Source: Erysipelotrichaceae bacterium
Lineage (GTDB): Bacteria; Bacillota_I; Bacilli_A; Erysipelotrichales; Erysipelotrichaceae
Length of the DNA: 10,624 bases
Assembly (NCBI GenBank): GCA_024681275.1
Contig: JAILBD010000020.1
Location: 1 to 10,624 of the forward strand
Reading direction: 5' to 3'
Both the position numbers and the translations under genes were made by a program. Shown here in pieces: positions 1 through 8,556 of the stretch. The notes under the pieces are model-generated. The model was not told where the DNA came from, ran no database searches, and worked only from the letters and a program-made list of their open reading frames with translations. How positions within the stretch are numbered: the first letter of the stretch is position 1; the number at the start of each line of letters is the position of its first letter.

Positions 1-1259
1 CTGTGCAGAGTCGGAGCACGGTTCAGGAAGACCGGATGATTATCCATCAGCTCTTCCAGGACATCCCAGATAGCCGGATCGAATCTCTCGATCATCTTTT
101 CCGCGAACTTGGAAGACTGCGCGATCTTCTGATTGACCAGTTCGTTGATCACGAACGGCTTGTAGAGCTGGATAGCCATCTCACGCGGGATACCGCACTG
201 ATACATCTTGAGATCAGGACCGACCGCGATAACGGAACGGCCTGAGAAGTCGACACGCTTACCTAATAAGTTCTGTCTGAAACGGCCCTGCTTGCCCTTT
301 AAAGAGTGAGACAGGGATTTCAGAGGACGGTTGGCGGAACCCTTGACCGGATTTCCTCTCCTGCCGTTATCGATCAGCGCATCAACCGCTTCCTGCAGCA
401 TACGTTTTTCGTTCTGGACGATGATACTAGGTGTACCGATCTCCAGCAGTTTTTTCAGACGATTGTTACGGGTGATGACCCTTCTGTAAAGGTCATTCAG
501 ATCGGATGTGGCAAATCTGCCGCCATCCAGCTGCAACATCGGCCTGAGATCAGGCGGGATGACCGGCAGAACGGTCAGGACCATCCATTCAGGCTTGTTC
601 TCGGAATCGACGAAAGCGTTGATCGTCTCCAGACGCTTGATCAGCTTCTTGCGCTTGTCGCCCTGAGCCTTTTCAAGTTCCTTGACGATGTCTTTCTTTT
701 CCTTGAGGACATCGACCTGTTCCAGTAAAGTCTTGATCGCTTCAGCACCCGTCTGAGCTTTGAAAGCGTCTCTTCCGTACAGAGCTTCGTAATTTCTCAC
801 TTCCAGCTCTGAAAGAGGCTGCTTGTATTCCAGATCCGTATTGCCCGGATCCGTTACGATCCAAGTGACGAAGTACACGACTTCCTCCAGGATCTTTGGC
901 GAAACGTTGAGTACGAGACCCATTCTGGAAGGGATGCCCTTCAGATACCAGATATGAGCCACCGGAGCTGCCAGGGCGATGTGACCCATGCGCTCTCTAC
1001 GCACACTTGACTTGGTGATCTCGACACCGCATCTGTCACATACGACACCTTTGTAACGCACTTTCTTGTACTTGCCGCAGTAACACTCCCAATCCTTCGT
1101 CGGACCGAATATCCTTTCACAGAACAATCCGTCTCTTTCCGGCTTCTGGGAACGGTAGTTGATCGTCTCGGGTTTGGTGACCTCGCCATGAGACCACTCC
1201 AGGATCCTTTCAGGAGAGGCTAAACCGACTTTAATAGCTTCAAATTTATTTTTTGCCAT
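1..1259 (-). CDS. rpoC: DNA-directed RNA polymerase subunit beta' (5' part, runs off the window)
   Basis: Largest RNA polymerase subunit, which carries the catalytic Mg site and forms the clamp. Only the first 419 codons are present. The N-terminal zinc-binding region is intact: Cys59, Cys61, Cys74 and Cys77 in the pattern CYCGKYKK...CDRCG. It is followed by the clamp motif [19 protein letters not shown]. The visible part ends in [10 protein letters not shown], normally about 40 residues before the NADFDGD catalytic motif, so the active site lies outside the window. The ATG is 3 nt past the rpoB stop. Its ribosome binding site, GAGGAGG, is formed by the last rpoB codons, so rpoB and rpoC are probably translationally linked. 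No frameshift or missing motif is visible. Identification rests on long, strongly conserved motifs and on position after rpoB. Confidence 0.98.
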   Translation of the reverse strand, partial: MAKNKFEAIKVGLASPERILEWSHGEVTKPETINYRSQKPERDGLFCERIFGPTKDWECYCGKYKKVRYKGVVCDRCGVEITKSSVRRERMGHIALAAPVAHIWYLKGIPSRMGLVLNVSPKILEEVVYFVTWIVTDPGNTDLEYKQPLSELEVRNYEALYGRDAFKAQTGAEAIKTLLEQVDVLKEKKDIVKELEKAQGDKRKKLIKRLETINAFVDSENKPEWMVLTVLPVIPPDLRPMLQLDGGRFATSDLNDLYRRVITRNNRLKKLLEIGTPSIIVQNEKRMLQEAVDALIDNGRRGNPVKGSANRPLKSLSHSLKGKQGRFRQNLLGKRVDFSGRSVIAVGPDLKMYQCGIPREMAIQLYKPFVINELVNQKIAQSSKFAEKMIERFDPAIWDVLEELMDNHPVFLNRAPTLH

Positions 1260-1262
1260 GTC

Positions 1263-4200
1263 TTATATCTCCTCCTCATCCAGACCCATGATCGCCTCCG
1301 GAGCCTCTTCCTCATCGATCGTATCTCTGACGTTGAGACCTTCAGTATCCTCCACGACGGCTGCATCAGAAGCCTTTTCGACCTCACGATCATCCTCGTC
1401 GCTTCTTGAAATACTGACTTCGTTACCTTCACTGTCCAGCATCCTGACATCCAGAGCCAAAGCCTGCAACTCATTCTTCAGGACATTGAAAGATTCCGGA
1501 ATACCCGGTTCAGGGATCCTCTTGCCCTTGATGATGGCATCATAGGTCTTGGTACGACCGTTGATATCATCAGACTTGACAGTCAGGATCTCTTCCAGAG
1601 TATGCGCTGCACCATAGGCTTCCAAAGCCCAGACTTCCATTTCACCGAACCTCTGACCACCGTTCTGCGCTTTACCGCCCAAAGGCTGCTGCGTGACGAG
1701 GGAATAAGGACCGGTCGCACGGGCATGGAGCTTGTCGTCGACCATGTGTGCCAGCTTGATCATATACATAACACCGACGGCGATCCTTTCATCGTAAGGC
1801 TCACCTGTCTTGCCATCACGGAGCACCAGCTTGCCGTCCATAGACGTGCCGGCTTCTTCCATGATCGCTGTCAGTTCTTCATTGGTGATGCCATCGAAGA
1901 CCGGTGTCGCGAACTTCACCGGCTCTCCCAGCTTCTCGCTCAGAGTCTTGGCAGCCATACCTAAATGGATCTCCAGGACCTGACCGATGTTCATACGGGA
2001 AGGCACACCAAACGGATTCAACATGATATCCACAGGAGTTCCGTCCGGCATGAAAGGCATATCCTCGATCGGAAGGATCTTGGAAATGACACCCTTGTTG
2101 CCGTGTCTTCCGGCCATCTTATCGCCTTCAGAGATCTTTCTCTTCTGTACGACATAGACCTTGATGACTTCCGTGACGCCCGGACCCAGTTCATAACCTT
2201 CAGATCTCTTGAAGACTCTGATGGACTGAACGATACCGGCACCGCCATGCGGAACGCGCAGTGAATTATCTCTCACTTCGTGTGATTTCTCACCGAAGAT
2301 CGCCAATAACAGTTTTTCTTCCGGCGAAGCATCCGACTGGCCCTTCGGAGTGACCTTACCTACAAGGATGTCACCCTCCTTGACCTCGGCACCGACCATG
2401 ACGATACCTCTGGAATCCAGGTTGCGGCATGCGCCTTCCTGAACGTTAGGGATATCTCTGGTGATCTCTTCTTCACCGAGTTTCGTCTTTCTCTTTTCGA
2501 TCGAATATTCATCGATATGGATCGAAGTATAGACGTCATCTTTGACCATCCTCTCAGACATGATGATGGCATCCTCATAGTTGTAGCCATGCCATGTCAT
2601 GAACGCGATGGTAACGTTCTGGCCTAAAGCCAGCTCGCCGTCGTCCATGGAAGGACCATCGGCGATGATATCACCGACCTTGACAGTATCACCATCTTCC
2701 ACGATCGGACGATGATTGATGCAAGTCCCGGCATTGGAACGCGCAAACTTCTCCAGTTTGTATTCGTGTTCCGTACCGTCATCAGAAGTGATGATGATCG
2801 AATTGGCATCCACATAAGTGACCACACCGGCATCCTTGGAGACCAGACCCGTACCTGAGTCGCGGGCGATCTTCGGTTCGATACCTGTGCCGACATATGG
2901 GGCATGCGGCCTCAGAAGCGGAACAGCCTGCCTCTGCATGTTCGCACCCATCAGGGCACGGGAAGCATCATCGTTCTCAAGGAACGGGATACAAGCAGCA
3001 GCGACAGAAACGATCTGCTTCGGCGAGACGTCAGCCAGTTCAACAGAACTCTTGTCAACCAATACGGTCTCACCTGCCTTACGGGCAACGACCTGGTCAT
3101 TGACGAGCTTGCCGCCGACGACCTCATTAGCCTGTGCGATGATGAAATCATTCTCATCATCGGCAGATAAGTAGATATAATCCTCTGAAACATTGCCCTT
3201 TTCATCGACCTTGCGATACGGAGTCTGAATGAAACCGTACTGGTTGATCTTGGCATATGTCGTCAGATAAGAGATCAGACCGATGTTCTGACCTTCCGGA
3301 GTCTCGATCGGACAGATACGGCCGTAGTGAGAGTTGTGAACGTCACGAACCTCAAAACCGGCCCTCTCTCTGGTCAGACCGCCCGGACCCAAAGCTGAGA
3401 TACGACGCTTGTTCGTCAGCTCGGCCAACGGATTCTGCTGGTCCATGAACTGGGACAGCTGCGAAGAAGAGAAGAACTCCCTGATCGCGCCTGACAGCGG
3501 ACGATTGTTGGTCAGTGTCTTAGGTGTCGCATTTTCAACTTCTGTGATCGACATCTTTTCCTTGACGGCCTTCTCCATACGGGAAAGACCGATACGGAAC
3601 TGATTCTGAATGAGTTCACCGACAGTCCTGATCCTACGGTTGCCCAGCATATCGATATCATCGGTAGAACCGACACCATCGAGCAGCGTGAACATGTAGT
3701 TATAGAACGCCAGCATATCAGACATCGTGATGCACTTCTTGTCATTGAGCGGATCGATACCGATGAGTCTGATCTTGTGCGCATCGTCATTCGGGTCAAG
3801 GATGTTGACCACCTGGCAGGCAGTGCCCACCAGCCATGCGGAGATCTTTTCACCCTCATCGACACGGGCCTTGATCGCATCCTCCTTGTCGGACATCAGC
3901 ATGTAGCTGTCATGATCCGGCAGATAGTAAGGCATGGCCTGTTCGCCATCGACCTCGACATCTTTTCCTTCTTTGTCTGTCAGACGGCCCAGGACGAACA
4001 TCCTCTGGCCATAATCCATGACGGCATTGAAGTTTTTGGAAGTGAGTCCGACTTCCTTGGCAACGATACCGCTATAGATCCTCACTGTGGAGATCTCTTT
4101 TGCGATATCCTCGACATCTTTCAGCGTCAGGACCGTTCCCATGAAATAGGTGCGATCCTTCAGATCGACGTCGTTTGCCAATACACGGCCATTCAAAGCC

Positions 4201-5411
4201 AGCTTGTCATCCGTGGAGACTTCCACGATGCTCGGATGCGAGAAGATGTGTCTGAACGGGAACGCCTCGACATGAGAACCCTTGACGAGCTCTTCCCTGA
4301 GGACGTTGCGCTCTGCCTTCTCGATCTTCGTACCGGCAGCATAAAGGACTGTGCCATCAGCCTTGTACAGGTCTTCAGCCAGTATATGATGCTCGATACG
4401 ATCGATGACATTCAGTTTCTTTCTGAGTTTGTAACGGCCGGCAGCTGTGAGATCGTACTTCTTCTGATCGAAGAATTTCGCATTCATCAGGTTGGCCGCA
4501 CCCTCGACGGTCGGGACTTCATCCTGCTTCTGGTTCTTGTGCATTTCCAGCAACGCAGCATCCATCGTCTTTGTCTTATCCGCCTGCAGGGTATTGCTTA
4601 TCTCTTCATAAGCACCCAGGAAAGATGTATAGATCGCTTCATAGATATTGAGGAACTCACGATCATCATTCTGGTTGATCAGGTCCTCATATACTTCCAA
4701 GCCCATCGCCTTCAGGAAAGTCTTGACCTTCTCCAGATCGAAACCATCCTCACCTCTTTCAAGATTCAGCGAGAAGCCGATACATTTAAGCAAGATAGTC
4801 GATAAGATCTTACGCTTCCTGTCGACCGACATGTTCATGATGCGGCCTAAAGCGTTCTTCTTATCATCAGTCAGAAATTCCAGCCAAGTACCACGTGACG
4901 GAATCAGTTCTCCGCTGAAAGCATCCCTTCCCGTCTTGTCATCCATCTGTGTATCGAAATACGCACCCGGAGATCTGACGATCTGGGAAACGATGACTCT
5001 TTCAGCACCGTTGATGATGAAAGTCCCGGTCGGAGTCATCATCGGGAAGTCGCCTAAAAAGACTTCTTCTTTTCTGGTGATGACCTCACCTGTATCTTCA
5101 TCAATGATCTCCAACTCCATGTTGGCTTTTAATGGCGCACGATAATCTTCCTCACGATATTTTGTCTCGGCAACCGAGAATTTCGGCTCGCCGAATTCAA
5201 AATTCAATAATTTCAAGCGGATATTTCCGCTATAGTTCTGGATCGGATAGATATCATCGAATACTTCTTTGATCCCTTCTTTGGTGAACCATTTGAAAGA
5301 ATCAGTCTGTACCTCTACAAGATTGGGCAGCTCAAGGTTACCGCTGACCTTGGAGTAGTCACGGCGGCTTGAATGTTTACCCGAATCCACAATTTTATAA
5401 GTTTGTTTCAT
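1263..5411 (-). CDS. rpoB: DNA-directed RNA polymerase subunit beta
   Basis: Second-largest RNA polymerase subunit, which forms one side of the active-site cleft and the rifampicin pocket. It has 1382 codons, against about 1190 in Bacillus subtilis from memory. Landmarks in order: protrusion motif [15 protein letters not shown] (about 135-149); an expanded lobe region (about 340-575); rifampicin region [20 protein letters not shown] (649-668); [12 protein letters not shown] (701-712); YNYEDA (943-948); [12 protein letters not shown] with Lys1098 and Lys1106 (1096-1107), which line the active centre; and the switch-region motif [22 protein letters not shown]. The last 50 residues form an acidic tail. 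Residue 667 is Asn where E. coli has His526. The start ATG is preceded by AAAGGA at normal spacing. The gene sits 31 nt after the methyltransferase gene with no terminator between, so it belongs to the rplJL operon. Confidence 0.99.
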   Translation of the reverse strand: MKQTYKIVDSGKHSSRRDYSKVSGNLELPNLVEVQTDSFKWFTKEGIKEVFDDIYPIQNYSGNIRLKLLNFEFGEPKFSVAETKYREEDYRAPLKANMELEIIDEDTGEVITRKEEVFLGDFPMMTPTGTFIINGAERVIVSQIVRSPGAYFDTQMDDKTGRDAFSGELIPSRGTWLEFLTDDKKNALGRIMNMSVDRKRKILSTILLKCIGFSLNLERGEDGFDLEKVKTFLKAMGLEVYEDLINQNDDREFLNIYEAIYTSFLGAYEEISNTLQADKTKTMDAALLEMHKNQKQDEVPTVEGAANLMNAKFFDQKKYDLTAAGRYKLRKKLNVIDRIEHHILAEDLYKADGTVLYAAGTKIEKAERNVLREELVKGSHVEAFPFRHIFSHPSIVEVSTDDKLALNGRVLANDVDLKDRTYFMGTVLTLKDVEDIAKEISTVRIYSGIVAKEVGLTSKNFNAVMDYGQRMFVLGRLTDKEGKDVEVDGEQAMPYYLPDHDSYMLMSDKEDAIKARVDEGEKISAWLVGTACQVVNILDPNDDAHKIRLIGIDPLNDKKCITMSDMLAFYNYMFTLLDGVGSTDDIDMLGNRRIRTVGELIQNQFRIGLSRMEKAVKEKMSITEVENATPKTLTNNRPLSGAIREFFSSSQLSQFMDQQNPLAELTNKRRISALGPGGLTRERAGFEVRDVHNSHYGRICPIETPEGQNIGLISYLTTYAKINQYGFIQTPYRKVDEKGNVSEDYIYLSADDENDFIIAQANEVVGGKLVNDQVVARKAGETVLVDKSSVELADVSPKQIVSVAAACIPFLENDDASRALMGANMQRQAVPLLRPHAPYVGTGIEPKIARDSGTGLVSKDAGVVTYVDANSIIITSDDGTEHEYKLEKFARSNAGTCINHRPIVEDGDTVKVGDIIADGPSMDDGELALGQNVTIAFMTWHGYNYEDAIIMSERMVKDDVYTSIHIDEYSIEKRKTKLGEEEITRDIPNVQEGACRNLDSRGIVMVGAEVKEGDILVGKVTPKGQSDASPEEKLLLAIFGEKSHEVRDNSLRVPHGGAGIVQSIRVFKRSEGYELGPGVTEVIKVYVVQKRKISEGDKMAGRHGNKGVISKILPIEDMPFMPDGTPVDIMLNPFGVPSRMNIGQVLEIHLGMAAKTLSEKLGEPVKFATPVFDGITNEELTAIMEEAGTSMDGKLVLRDGKTGEPYDERIAVGVMYMIKLAHMVDDKLHARATGPYSLVTQQPLGGKAQNGGQRFGEMEVWALEAYGAAHTLEEILTVKSDDINGRTKTYDAIIKGKRIPEPGIPESFNVLKNELQALALDVRMLDSEGNEVSISRSDEDDREVEKASDAAVVEDTEGLNVRDTIDEEEAPEAIMGLDEEEI

Positions 5412-5442
5412 TTGCGCCGTCCTTTCAAATAATTATATGTTT

Positions 5443-6036
5443 CTAACAGTTACAGGAATCGATGACACAGTAACCGCTGTCTCTTTCGATCACCTCTACC
5501 TGTGAGAAAAGTGTTTCAAGTTTGGCTATGGATGACTTCGCTCCCTGAGCCTTTCTGATCACGATAAACAGATGACCCGACTCATTCAGCATGGCCTTCG
5601 ACTTCTCATAAAGATCGTAGATCACGGCCTTCCCCGCCCTGATAGGCGGATTCAGCACGATCGTATCGAACCTATGGTCCAAAGCCGTGATATCATCGCA
5701 CAGATGAACTTTAATATCTGTCTTGTTTTCATTACAGTTCAGGATCGCCAGATCGACAGCCCGCGGATTGACCTCAGCCATCTCCACCTCCACAGAAGGA
5801 TGAAAACGCTTGAGCACGATCCCGATCGGACCGTAACCCGAACCGAGATCGAGCAGGCTCTCACCGAGATCCTTCCTGTAAATACTCCTTATCAAGATAT
5901 AACTGCCGTAATCGACATTATCCTTGGAAAAAACGCCGATATCGGTAGTGAAACGGAAAACCTCATTATCGAAATAATACGTGAACTGCTTCCTCTCGGA
6001 AGGCAGATCCCTATTATCCGTATAATAATGGCTCAT
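5443..6036 (-). CDS. ybxB: Class I SAM-dependent methyltransferase, YbxB/RsmC-like
   Basis: A 197-residue single-domain methyltransferase of the MTS/RsmC type. The SAM-binding glycine loop LLDLGSGYGPIG is at 61-72, and the acidic residue that usually holds the ribose hydroxyls is probably Glu88 in AEVN. The catalytic loop NPPIR (129-133) is typical of enzymes that methylate exocyclic amines of guanine or adenine. RsmC of E. coli is about twice as long because of a duplicated N-terminal domain. This shorter form matches B. subtilis YbxB, which occupies the same place between rplL and rpoB. An rRNA substrate is therefore plausible but is an inference. The start is 4 nt after the rplL stop with no clear Shine-Dalgarno sequence, so translation probably depends on ribosomes coming from rplL. 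Confidence 0.9.
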   Translation of the reverse strand: MSHYYTDNRDLPSERKQFTYYFDNEVFRFTTDIGVFSKDNVDYGSYILIRSIYRKDLGESLLDLGSGYGPIGIVLKRFHPSVEVEMAEVNPRAVDLAILNCNENKTDIKVHLCDDITALDHRFDTIVLNPPIRAGKAVIYDLYEKSKAMLNESGHLFIVIRKAQGAKSSIAKLETLFSQVEVIERDSGYCVIDSCNC

Positions 6037-6040
6037 CTAA

Positions 6041-6412
6041 TTATTTGATCTCGACGGTAGCTCCTGCTTCAACCAACTGCTTCTTGATCTCTTCAGCTTC
6101 TTCCGGGCTGATGTTCTCTTTGATCGGGCTTGGGCACTTGTCAACGAGACCCTTAGCTTCGACCAGACCTAAACCGGTGATAGCCTTGACGACCTTGATA
6201 ACGCCAGTCTTTGCATCACCAAAGTGAGTTAAGATGACAGAAACAGAAGTAGGACCCTGAGGTGCTTCGTCGACCGGAGCAGCTGCAACAGCGACCGGAG
6301 CAGCAGCAGTGACGCCGAACTTCTCTTCGATAGCCTTTACTAAATCATTGAGTTCAAGAATGCTAGCTTCTTCTAAGAAAGCCAGGATATCATCATGTGA
6401 TAATTTTGCCAT
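6041..6412 (-). CDS. rplL: 50S ribosomal protein L7/L12
   Basis: Stalk protein of the large ribosomal subunit. Dimers hang from L10 and recruit and activate the translation GTPases. Its 123 residues are the usual length. The N-terminal dimerisation helices cover about 1-33, the Ala/Pro-rich hinge about 35-53, and the globular C-terminal domain 55-123. The conserved TGLGLxEAKxLVD motif is at 79-91 and the [15 protein letters not shown] helix at 104-118. Aligned by eye to E. coli, the factor-binding face keeps Lys68, Ile72, Lys73 and Lys87. It has Thr69 for Val66, Lys76 for Arg73 and Val84 for Lys81. AGGAG stands 10 nt before the ATG. The gene follows rplJ after 42 nt, as is usual. Confidence 0.98.
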   Translation of the reverse strand: MAKLSHDDILAFLEEASILELNDLVKAIEEKFGVTAAAPVAVAAAPVDEAPQGPTSVSVILTHFGDAKTGVIKVVKAITGLGLVEAKGLVDKCPSPIKENISPEEAEEIKKQLVEAGATVEIK

Positions 6413-6454
6413 TGTAAATTTTTTCTCCTTTTTCTTCTAATTGTTCTTTACAAA

Positions 6455-7030
6455 TTACGCAGCAGCTTCAGCAGGTGCTGCTTCGGCTGCAGGGGCAGCC
6501 TCTTCCACCGGTGCAGCATCCGCTGCCGGTGCAGGTGTACCAGCCTCCTTAGCATCGGCAACAGCCTTGACGACTCTTGCGAATGAGCTTACAGGTGACT
6601 GCAGACAGCTCAGTAACATAGACAGCATACCGTCACGGTTAGGCAGAGCGGATAACTCTTTGATCGTAGCTTCATCGACGACTTTGCCTTCAACGATACC
6701 CTTCTTAAGTACCAGAGCTTTGTGTTTCTTCGCGAACTTAGCAAGAACTCTTGCCGGTGCAGTTGCATCCTCTGAGAAAGCGAACGCATTCGGGCCTGCT
6801 AAAGTGTCTTTCAGATCTCCAAATCCACACTCGTCACATGCTCTCTCGACCATCGTGTTCTTGTAGACTTTGAAATCGACGCCTTCGGCTCTCAAGCTTC
6901 TTCTCAGCTCTGTAACTTCGGCCACGCTAAGACCGCGGTACTCACAGACAACAGTAGACTGGGAATTCTTCATCTTGTCAGAGATCTCAGTGACTAATGC
7001 CTGCTTGTTACTTAATACAGCTTGATTCAT
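6455..7030 (-). CDS. rplJ: 50S ribosomal protein L10
   Basis: Base of the ribosomal stalk: the N-terminal domain binds 23S rRNA and the C-terminal helix carries L7/L12 dimers. It is 191 residues from the chosen start. Family marks are EYRGLSVAEVTELRRSLR (30-47), VYKNTM (55-60) and LAGPNAFAF (77-85). The helix for L12 binding lies in about 120-162. The last 26 residues are almost only Ala, Pro and Glu, a low-complexity tail longer than in many homologues. I chose the ATG at 7030 because AGAGGAA lies just upstream and MNQAVLSNKQ fits the family start. An in-frame ATG at 7060 would add ten residues encoded by the leader and has no suitable binding site. The gene is preceded by a regulatory leader with an attenuator. 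Confidence 0.96.
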   Translation of the reverse strand: MNQAVLSNKQALVTEISDKMKNSQSTVVCEYRGLSVAEVTELRRSLRAEGVDFKVYKNTMVERACDECGFGDLKDTLAGPNAFAFSEDATAPARVLAKFAKKHKALVLKKGIVEGKVVDEATIKELSALPNRDGMLSMLLSCLQSPVSSFARVVKAVADAKEAGTPAPAADAAPVEEAAPAAEAAPAEAAA

Positions 7031-7060
7031 ATTTCCTCTTTCTAACACCCATATACTCAT

Positions 7061-7091
7061 AAAATAAAACCTGTATCACATAGACACAGGT
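7061..7091 (-). terminator. Intrinsic attenuator in the L10 leader
   Basis: On the minus strand ACCTGTGTC (7091-7083) pairs with GATACAGGT (7077-7069). This gives a 9-bp stem with one G-U pair and a 5-nt loop, followed by TTTATTTT. It stands about 35 nt before the rplJ start inside an L10-type leader, so it is read as a conditional terminator. The tail is interrupted by one A, which may allow partial read-through. Seen directly: stem and tail. Inferred: regulation. Confidence 0.75.
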
Positions 7092-7160
7092 CAAAAATCA
7101 TCTTCTGATCAACCTCGGTAACATGATTAAGGGATAGCCCCGTTACTGTCTATGGTATAT
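7061..7160 (-). promoter_or_regulatory. Ribosomal protein L10 leader RNA
   Basis: The untranslated leader of the rplJL operon carries the conserved pieces of the Firmicutes L10 leader: GACAGTAAC, CCCTTAATC and GTTACCGAGGT on the minus strand. GTAAC (7146-7142) can pair with GTTAC (7122-7118) to form the L10-binding domain, with a small GGG/CCC hairpin inside. In B. subtilis, the L10(L12)4 complex represses its own operon through such a leader by transcription attenuation. Here CATAGACA (7154-7147) is exactly complementary to TGTCTATG (7086-7079). The second segment overlaps the 5' arm and loop of the attenuator, so the two folds exclude each other. Feedback control by L10-L12 is therefore likely. 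Confidence 0.85.
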
Positions 7161-7172
7161 CGATGCTGAATT

Positions 7173-7201
7173 ATTTTACCCTATTTGTATCCTTTTTTCA
7201 A
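7173..7201 (-). promoter_or_regulatory. Vegetative promoter of the rplJL-rpoBC operon
   Basis: TTGAAA (7201-7196) and TAAAAT (7178-7173) are separated by exactly 17 nt, a near-consensus housekeeping sigma promoter. The predicted start of transcription is near 7166, just before the L10 leader. The surE terminator ends only about 12 nt upstream, so the two transcription units are cleanly separated. Confidence 0.85.
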
Positions 7202-7212
7202 GGCTTTTTTAT

Positions 7213-7242
7213 GAAAAAATGCCCATTTTATCGGCATTTTTC
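7213..7242 (-). terminator. Intrinsic terminator after surE
   Basis: On the minus strand AAAAATGCC (7241-7233) pairs with GGCATTTTT (7223-7215) around a 9-nt loop. The A-rich arm and U tract make it a Rho-independent terminator that could also act on plus-strand transcripts. The surE stop codon TAA (7230-7228) lies in the loop. Confidence 0.8.
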
Positions 7243-7998
7243 GATGATCCTCTCAACACTTTCATTATGATCCGCATCGATGTGATCGTTGCCCAAAGCA
7301 GACAGGGAAACGTAGCCGTTCGCCAGTGCCGTGACATCCACTCTCAGGTCATCCTCACCGCCCTCATACGTGAAATTCCCGTTTCCGATCAGGATAAAAT
7401 CCTTCTCATCTTTCCGCTCATAGGAATAGACATCGTGATAGACCACGCGGCAGATACGGTCACAGATCCTGATCCCCTTGATCTCTTCCTTCTTCAGATA
7501 AGGCACGTTCAGATTCAGGAAGTAGTCACATCTGTTCTCATCTTCCATATATCTCAATGCGACCTCCCTGGCATATCCCGCCGCGACCGAATAATCTTCC
7601 GCCTTGAATGAATCGATGCTGACAGCGATCGACGGGACATGGTAAAGAAAGGCCTCCCTTGCCGCACCGATCGTTCCCGAATAGATGATATCCGTTGAAA
7701 CATTGGCACCTTTGTTGATACCTGAAACGACCAGATCGATCTTCTCATCAAAAAGGAAATACATCCCCATGTGGACGCAATCCGCCGGCGTGCCCCACAA
7801 GGCATACGCTTTCTTCGCATAAGGATAATGGCGCTCCTCGAACCTCACTCTCCCCTTGATCGTCAGATGATGGGAATTGGAACTTCTCTCTGAATCCGGA
7901 GCGGCGATATAGACGTTTCCGATCGAACTCAGAGTCTTCGCCAGGACCTGCAGGCCTTCAAAATCGATGCCGTCATCATTGCAAACCAGTATGTTCAT
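7228..7998 (-). CDS. surE: 5'/3'-nucleotidase SurE
   Basis: SurE-family metal-dependent phosphatase. It removes phosphate from nucleoside monophosphates and sometimes from short polyphosphate, and is linked to stress survival in other bacteria. It is 256 residues long, the usual size. The N-terminal ILVCNDDGI contains the metal ligands Asp8 and Asp9. SerSerAsnSer at 39-42 provides the conserved Ser39, and SGINKGANVSTDIIYSGTIG (92-111) provides Asn95. These numbers match those known for Thermotoga SurE. I chose the ATG at 7998; a TTG two codons upstream is possible but adds nothing conserved. No good Shine-Dalgarno sequence stands at normal distance. An AGGTGA lies 25 nt upstream inside a hairpin. 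The gene follows the MarR-type regulator by 36 nt, probably in one transcript, and ends in a terminator. Confidence 0.95.
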   Translation of the reverse strand: MNILVCNDDGIDFEGLQVLAKTLSSIGNVYIAAPDSERSSNSHHLTIKGRVRFEERHYPYAKKAYALWGTPADCVHMGMYFLFDEKIDLVVSGINKGANVSTDIIYSGTIGAAREAFLYHVPSIAVSIDSFKAEDYSVAAGYAREVALRYMEDENRCDYFLNLNVPYLKKEEIKGIRICDRICRVVYHDVYSYERKDEKDFILIGNGNFTYEGGEDDLRVDVTALANGYVSLSALGNDHIDADHNESVERIIEKCR

Positions 7999-8015
7999 GC
8001 CCAAATGATAACATA

Positions 8016-8035
8016 ATGCGCAGTCACCTGCGCAT
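8016..8035 (-). other. GNRA-capped hairpin between the MarR-type gene and surE
   Basis: ATGCGCAG (8035-8028) and CTGCGCAT (8023-8016) form a perfect 8-bp stem around the tetraloop GTGA, which reads GUGA in RNA and is of the stable GNRA class. The TGA stop of the regulator (8037-8035) touches the stem. No U tract follows, so a complete terminator is unlikely. It may be an RNA-stability or processing element, or it may control ribosome access, because AGGTGA (8029-8024) spans stem and loop. Confidence 0.6.
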
Positions 8036-8538
8036 CACTCTTCTTCTTTTCTGTTTTCAGTCAGGATCTTGTTCAAGATCGCCTTGAGACTTTCCTTTTC
8101 CTCATCAGAGAGGACATCGAACAAAGAAACCGCCTTCTCTTCGTCCTTCACCTCCGTGTTCAGTCTGATCAGGGAAGCTCTGCGGTCATCATCATCTTTG
8201 TCACGGATGATCAGACCCTTCTCCTCCATCTTGGACAGGATCTCCGAGATCGAACCCGGCTGCACACCCAGCAGGAGCTGCAGGGCTTTCTGTCCCATCG
8301 TTCCGCCGTTCTCATTCAGGATGCGGACGATGCGGTCCTGGGTGGAACCGAAACGTCTGTGTCTTTCATGTCTCATCCTTCTGGCACAAGCCATGAACAG
8401 ACCATCCAGATCGTTGGGATCCAAAACAGATTCAAGATCCCTCCGGCAGGGGCCTCCAATGTGTCTGTGACACCTTCTCATATCTTCGCGGCCCATCATC
8501 TCGCCTTCAGGTCCATGTTCCATTCTAAATCTTCTCAT
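8035..8538 (-). CDS. MarR-family transcriptional regulator
   Basis: A 167-residue winged-helix regulator. The wHTH core covers about 65-128: GSTQDRIVRILNENGG leads in, the recognition-helix region is GVQPGSISEILSKMEEKGLI (91-110), and the wing DKDDDDRRASLIRLN (113-127) has the Asp/Arg pattern of MarR proteins. A C-terminal helix (about 129-162) should help dimerisation. The N-terminal 60 residues are unusually rich in Met, His, Arg and Cys (Cys23, Cys31, Cys51), which suggests metal or redox sensing but does not prove it. AAGGAGG precedes the ATG at good spacing. A palindromic site overlaps the expected transcription start, so the protein probably represses its own gene and surE. MarR genes often neighbour drug-efflux pumps; none is seen here. 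The ligand is unknown. Confidence 0.85.
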   Translation of the reverse strand: MRRFRMEHGPEGEMMGREDMRRCHRHIGGPCRRDLESVLDPNDLDGLFMACARRMRHERHRRFGSTQDRIVRILNENGGTMGQKALQLLLGVQPGSISEILSKMEEKGLIIRDKDDDDRRASLIRLNTEVKDEEKAVSLFDVLSDEEKESLKAILNKILTENRKEEE

Positions 8539-8556
8539 TGACTACCTCCTTATTAC

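Noticed and set aside
3777..4805. A 342-codon open frame on the plus strand, opposite rpoB
   Set aside because: It is antisense to a fully conserved part of rpoB, has no recognisable domain or ribosome binding site, and is explained by codon bias on the opposite strand.
6455..6540. GC-rich, repeat-like DNA at the end of rplJ
   Set aside because: It simply encodes the Ala/Pro/Glu tail of L10; no regular DNA repeat unit is present.
7031..7060. Upstream in-frame ATG giving L10 ten extra residues
   Set aside because: The added residues are encoded by leader sequence just after the attenuator, do not match the L10 family start, and lack a binding site; the ATG at 7030 has AGAGGAA.
8002..8004. 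TTG start for surE, two codons before the chosen ATG
   Set aside because: It adds only two residues, and the family normally begins M-x-I-L-x-x-N-D-D-G, which fits the ATG at 7998.
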